A stretch of DNA of 8,385 nt, from the NCBI GenBank assembly GCA_002404095.1, contig DHJA01000085.1, positions 1 through 8,385 of the forward strand. Reading direction: 5' to 3'. Below are positions 5,900-8,385 of the stretch, piece by piece. The notes under the pieces were generated by a model. The model saw only the letters and a list, made by a program, of their open reading frames with translations. It did no database searches and was not told where the DNA came from. The first letter of the stretch is position 1, and every line of letters begins with the position of its first letter. This DNA is from Planctomycetaceae bacterium UBA4732. GTDB lineage: Bacteria; Planctomycetota; Planctomycetia; Gemmatales; Gemmataceae. The translations under genes were made by a program, and so were the position numbers.

Positions 5900-5982
5900 G
5901 CCAGCCCCGTTGGGATATAAGTGAGCCTTATAAGCATACTGCCGTCCCGTCCTGCGGGAAACATCCATCAAGGGGCCGTCCT
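5900..5982. promoter_or_regulatory. Divergent promoter region between the glycosyltransferase and the LRR lipoprotein
   Basis: These 83 bases must hold the start signals of both diverging genes if each has its own promoter. The AT-rich core around 5915-5940 contains the palindrome CTTATAAG (5927-5934). For the plus strand a weak pair, TTGGGA (5910-5915) and CATACT (5935-5940), is spaced 19 bases apart. A 5-bp stem TCCCG/CGGGA (5945-5949 and 5955-5959) lies downstream. AAGGGG at 5970-5975 is the ribosome binding site of the gene at 5983. The promoter boxes are far from consensus and uncertain. Confidence 0.35.
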
Positions 5983-6651
5983 ATGATACGACAAACGAAA
6001 TTGGGCCGCCGGCCGTTCCTGCTCGTGCTGGCCGGCGCCTGGGTCTGCCTCGCCGGTTGTAGCGGCAAAGGGCCGGATGAAGTGAAGTTCCTGACCGCCG
6101 TCGAGAAGGTCAAAAAAGGAGAAACCCGCGAACTCAGCTGCGAAACCTACCCCAAGATCACCGACAAGACGTTGGAGAGCCTCAAAGACGCCGGCGCCCT
6201 CACGCGCCTTTCGCTGGACAATGCTCCGATCACGGACGCCGGGCTGAAGTCCCTGGAGAATCTGACCAATCTCAATTGGCTCTCCCTGTCGGGCACGCAC
6301 GTCACCGACGCGGGGATGCCGGAGGTGGCCAAGCTGACCAGCTTGGAAAAGCTACGCATGGACCGGACGCACGTCAAGAATCCCGGGCTGCAAACGATCG
6401 CGAGCATGACTCGGCTGAAAGAATTGGGGGTCTGCCGGTGCGGGATCACCGATCAAGGACTGGCTTCGCTGGCGTCGTTGACCAACCTGGAAATGCTGCA
6501 CCTCGACGACACCTTCGTGACGGACGCCGGCCTGAAATTGCTGACCCCGTTGACGAATCTGCATGTTCTGAATGTACATGGAACCAAAGTCACCGAAGCC
6601 GGCGCCAATGCGTTCAAGCAAACGATGCCGAACGTGAAAGTGAATCGGTAG
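5983..6651 (+). CDS. Leucine-rich-repeat lipoprotein
   Basis: Protein of 222 residues. A lipoprotein signal peptide (basic MIRQTKLGRR, hydrophobic core, lipobox LAGC with C26, Ser at +2) points to attachment to a membrane facing out of the cytoplasm. After a short spacer come six 24-residue leucine-rich repeats (about 71-94, 95-118, 119-142, 143-166, 167-190, 191-212) of the form TNLxxLxLxGTxVTDAGLxxLxxL, plus a degenerate unit before them. This class is abundant in planctomycetes and generally thought to bind proteins or other ligands; no catalytic motif is present. The start at 5983 has AAGGGG seven bases upstream and places the signal peptide at the N-terminus; the open frame further upstream (from 5869) runs into the divergent glycosyltransferase gene. 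It may act with the glycosyltransferase at the envelope, but only the divergent arrangement suggests this. Confidence 0.85.
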   Translation: MIRQTKLGRRPFLLVLAGAWVCLAGCSGKGPDEVKFLTAVEKVKKGETRELSCETYPKITDKTLESLKDAGALTRLSLDNAPITDAGLKSLENLTNLNWLSLSGTHVTDAGMPEVAKLTSLEKLRMDRTHVKNPGLQTIASMTRLKELGVCRCGITDQGLASLASLTNLEMLHLDDTFVTDAGLKLLTPLTNLHVLNVHGTKVTEAGANAFKQTMPNVKVNR

Positions 6652-6679
6652 ACGCGACCCGTGGATCATCGCCGCTATG

Positions 6680-7462
6680 CTAAAACTCGCGGGCGTAACC
6701 GGCCGTCCAGCCGCCGTCCACCGTGAGAATATGCCCATTCATATAGCTGTTCTCGGGGTCGGCCAGGAACAACGCGGCGACAGCGATCTCTTCGGGAGTG
6801 CCGGGCCGGCCGAGCGGCACATGGTCGAGCATCCGCTGGACGGCGTGCCGGAACGTGCCGTCGTCGCCGTAGAACAGCCGGCGCGTACCCTCCGTCAGCG
6901 TGGACCCTGGAGCGATGCCGTTGACGAGAACGCCGTGCGGTCCCAGCTCCAGCGCCATCGCTTTGGTCAGGTTAACCACGCCCGCTTTGGCGGCGACAAA
7001 GGCGCATTGCAATCGCAGAGGTACAAGACCCGCAATGGAGGCGATGTTGATGATACGGCCGGACTTTTGCGCGATCATACGCCGCGCCGCCGCCCGACTG
7101 ACTTCGTAAACGCCTGTCAAATCCACCGCGAGGATGCGATCCCATTCTTCGCGCGGAAACTGGTCGATGGGGACGCGGTTGTTCAGCGTGTTAATCCCGG
7201 CGTTGTTGACGATTACGTCGAGCCGGCCGCATTGGGTAACAACCTGATCTAGAACGGCGTCAATCTCATCGCTCCGGGTGACGTCCATTTTAAGCGCGAT
7301 TGCGCCGGGGGAGCGGGCGGCGGCTTCGCGCGTCTCGGCTTCGTCGAGGTCGGTGTAGACGACGCGGCTGCCGTTGGCGGCGAGGCGGTCGGCGATGGCT
7401 TGGCCGATGCCGCGCGCCGCGCCAGTGACAAGGCTAACCTTGCCCGATAAATCACATCTCAT
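6680..7462 (-). CDS. Short-chain dehydrogenase/reductase with Phe in place of the catalytic Tyr
   Basis: A classical-length SDR of 260 residues. The Rossmann motif TGAARGIG (13-20), Asp38 at the end of the second strand (suggesting NAD rather than NADP), D60-V61 and NNAG (86-89) are all present. Ser142 of the active site is in IASIAG and Lys159 is in FVAAKAG. The position that should be Tyr, four residues before the Lys, is Phe155 (codon TTT, complement of 6998-7000), and the usual tetrad Asn is Asp114 in VDLTG. The C-terminal PGTPEEIAVAALFLADPENSYMNGHILTVDGG is normal. Oxidoreductase activity may therefore be lost or altered; the substrate cannot be told. The start at 7462 has GGAG (complement of 7472-7475) nine bases upstream. 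It lies 19 bases after the E2 gene and is probably co-transcribed with it. It ends 28 bases from the convergent LRR gene, with no clear terminator between. Confidence 0.85.
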   Translation of the reverse strand: MRCDLSGKVSLVTGAARGIGQAIADRLAANGSRVVYTDLDEAETREAAARSPGAIALKMDVTRSDEIDAVLDQVVTQCGRLDVIVNNAGINTLNNRVPIDQFPREEWDRILAVDLTGVYEVSRAAARRMIAQKSGRIINIASIAGLVPLRLQCAFVAAKAGVVNLTKAMALELGPHGVLVNGIAPGSTLTEGTRRLFYGDDGTFRHAVQRMLDHVPLGRPGTPEEIAVAALFLADPENSYMNGHILTVDGGWTAGYAREF

Positions 7463-7481
7463 ATCGGTATACTCCGCATTG

Positions 7482-8385
7482 TCATGGCATTAGCCAGGGG
7501 CCGGGATTTTCCAGCATCTGACTTAATGTTTGCAGGAAGCGGGCGGCGGGGGCGCCGTCCACGATGCGATGGTCGAAGGTCAGGCTCAGCGTGACCTGTT
7601 CGCAAATCATAATCCTATCGTCGGACGCGACGGGGCGACGTTGGATGCGGCCGACTCCCAGGATGGCGCACTGCGGGTAATTGATGATAGGCGTAAAAGC
7701 GTCCACGCCGAACGCTCCCAGGTTGGTGATGGTGAAAACGCCGCCCTGCATTTCCGAAGACTGCAGCGTCCCCCCGCGGGCCCGTTCGGCTAAGTCGCGC
7801 GTAGACGCCGCTACTTGCCGCATACTTAAATTCGGCGCGTTGCGGACGACCGGGACCAACAAGCCTCGTTCGGTATCCACTGCAATTCCGATATCTAAGC
7901 TCGTCGATGGCGTGATCTCGGCGTTCGTCCAGCGAGCGCTTAGCAGGGGATGCTTTTGCAGGGCGGCCGCAGCGAGTTTCACCAGAAAATCCGTGTAACC
8001 GGGAATAACATCGTCGCCAGACGCGGCGGCCGTCTTGAACTGGTTGCGCAGACTGACCAGATTGGAAGCGTCCGCCGTGGTCGTCAAGGTAACGGGGGCC
8101 GTGGAGCGCAGACTGGCCGTCATGCGCTCCGCAATCGTCTTGCGGAGTGGACTGACCGCTGTTTGTGCCGGCGCCGGGCCGGCCGCCGCGCGCACATCTC
8201 GCTCGCGAACACGGCCGGTCTTGCCGCCGCCTTGGATCTGCGTCCAGTTGACGCCCAGTTCCCGCGCGACCCTTCGCGCCCGTGGCGAGGCGGCCGGATG
8301 GTGGGGCGCCCGCTCCGCGGGCGCCGTGACGCTTACAGGCGCTGCTGGTACGGTTTCGGTCTGAATGGCGCCCGCGGAGCGGGCG
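7482..8385 (-). CDS. Dihydrolipoamide acyltransferase (E2) of a 2-oxoacid dehydrogenase complex, 5'-truncated by the window
   Basis: The last 300 residues are visible; the N-terminal lipoyl domain(s) lie beyond the right edge. In order: an Ala/Pro-rich linker; a peripheral subunit-binding domain (about 8187-8291, SPRARRVARELGVNWTQIQG then GGKTGRVRERDV), which holds E1 or E3; another Ala/Pro linker; and the catalytic domain beginning SPLRKTIAERM. The active-site motif FDHRIVDGA is intact (His codon 7569-7571, Asp codon 7557-7559), as are GGVFTITNLGAFG and INYPQCAILGVGRI. The enzyme passes an acyl group from lipoamide to CoA in the pyruvate or a related branched-chain or acetoin complex; the substrate cannot be decided from this part. 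The frame stays open to the window edge, so a GTG at 8193-8195 is not the start. The linker contains two GC-rich palindromic units (8305-8325, 8367-8385). Confidence 0.93.
   Translation of the reverse strand, partial: ARSAGAIQTETVPAAPVSVTAPAERAPHHPAASPRARRVARELGVNWTQIQGGGKTGRVRERDVRAAAGPAPAQTAVSPLRKTIAERMTASLRSTAPVTLTTTADASNLVSLRNQFKTAAASGDDVIPGYTDFLVKLAAAALQKHPLLSARWTNAEITPSTSLDIGIAVDTERGLLVPVVRNAPNLSMRQVAASTRDLAERARGGTLQSSEMQGGVFTITNLGAFGVDAFTPIINYPQCAILGVGRIQRRPVASDDRIMICEQVTLSLTFDHRIVDGAPAARFLQTLSQMLENPGPWLMP
8305..8325. repeat. GC-rich palindromic unit in the E2 linker, copy 1
   Basis: GGCGCCCGC (8305-8313) and GCGGGCGCC (8317-8325) are perfect reverse complements separated by TCC. In the E2 frame (minus strand) this encodes part of the flexible linker, about APAERAP. 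Its reverse complement recurs 41 bases away at the window edge. Confidence 0.65.
8367..8385. repeat. GC-rich palindromic unit in the E2 linker, copy 2 (cut by the window end)
   Basis: The 19 bases 8367-8385 are exactly the reverse complement of 8307-8325; the remaining two bases of a full unit would lie outside the window. Here the loop is GGA instead of TCC, showing opposite orientation. The E2 reading frame passes through it, encoding about ARSAGA. Confidence 0.6.

Noticed and set aside
5900..5971. Start of the glycosyltransferase at 5971
   Set aside because: The added 24 residues are polar and unlike the family, and would use most of the space between the divergent genes.
6677..7252. 191-codon plus-strand frame opposite the SDR gene
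   Set aside because: It has no recognisable domain and lies entirely over the well-supported SDR gene.
8193..8195. GTG at 8193-8195 as the start of the E2 protein
   Set aside because: The frame stays open to the window end and the codons upstream encode a clear subunit-binding domain, so the gene is simply cut by the edge.

Overview
The window looks like a GC-rich (roughly 60% by eye) member of the Planctomycetota. This is an inference from gene content: a type IV pilin-like N-terminus of the kind that starts the very numerous planctomycete DUF1559 proteins, a DUF1573 protein paired with a MauE-like protein, a GT39-type membrane glycosyltransferase, and a lipoprotein made of 24-residue leucine-rich repeats. 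There are no rRNA or tRNA genes, no CRISPR array, no transposase and no phage gene. Both window ends cut through genes.

Left part (1-3785). The 5' end of a prepilin-like gene on the minus strand lies at the edge. Facing away from it is a plus-strand cluster: a possible 61-codon ORF (271-456); a five-helix MauE-like membrane protein fused to a thioredoxin-like domain (453-1343); a DUF1573 protein starting in an ATGA overlap (1340-2050); a small secreted protein with 12 cysteines (2175-2555); and a secreted, C-terminally anchored protein with a probable LolA/LolB-like fold (2679-3785). A membrane electron carrier, a CxxC thioredoxin, a CxC DUF1573 protein and a 12-cysteine exported protein, all encoded together, read as a machine for oxidative folding or maturation outside the cytoplasm together with its substrate. 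This is the most interesting part of the window. The spaces between its genes hold several perfect stem-loops, the strongest directly before the ribosome binding site of the gene at 2679.

Middle (3786-6651). A 263-bp gap with short imperfect direct repeats is followed by a divergent pair sharing an 83-bp intergenic region: a GT-C glycosyltransferase on the minus strand (4049-5899) and a leucine-rich-repeat lipoprotein on the plus strand (5983-6651).

Right part (6680-8385, minus strand). The C-terminal 300 residues of a 2-oxoacid dehydrogenase E2 acyltransferase are followed 19 nt later by a short-chain dehydrogenase/reductase. The SDR has Phe where the family has its catalytic Tyr. The E2 linker carries two copies, in opposite orientation, of a GC-rich palindromic unit. 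The two genes are probably co-transcribed and converge on the LRR lipoprotein gene.
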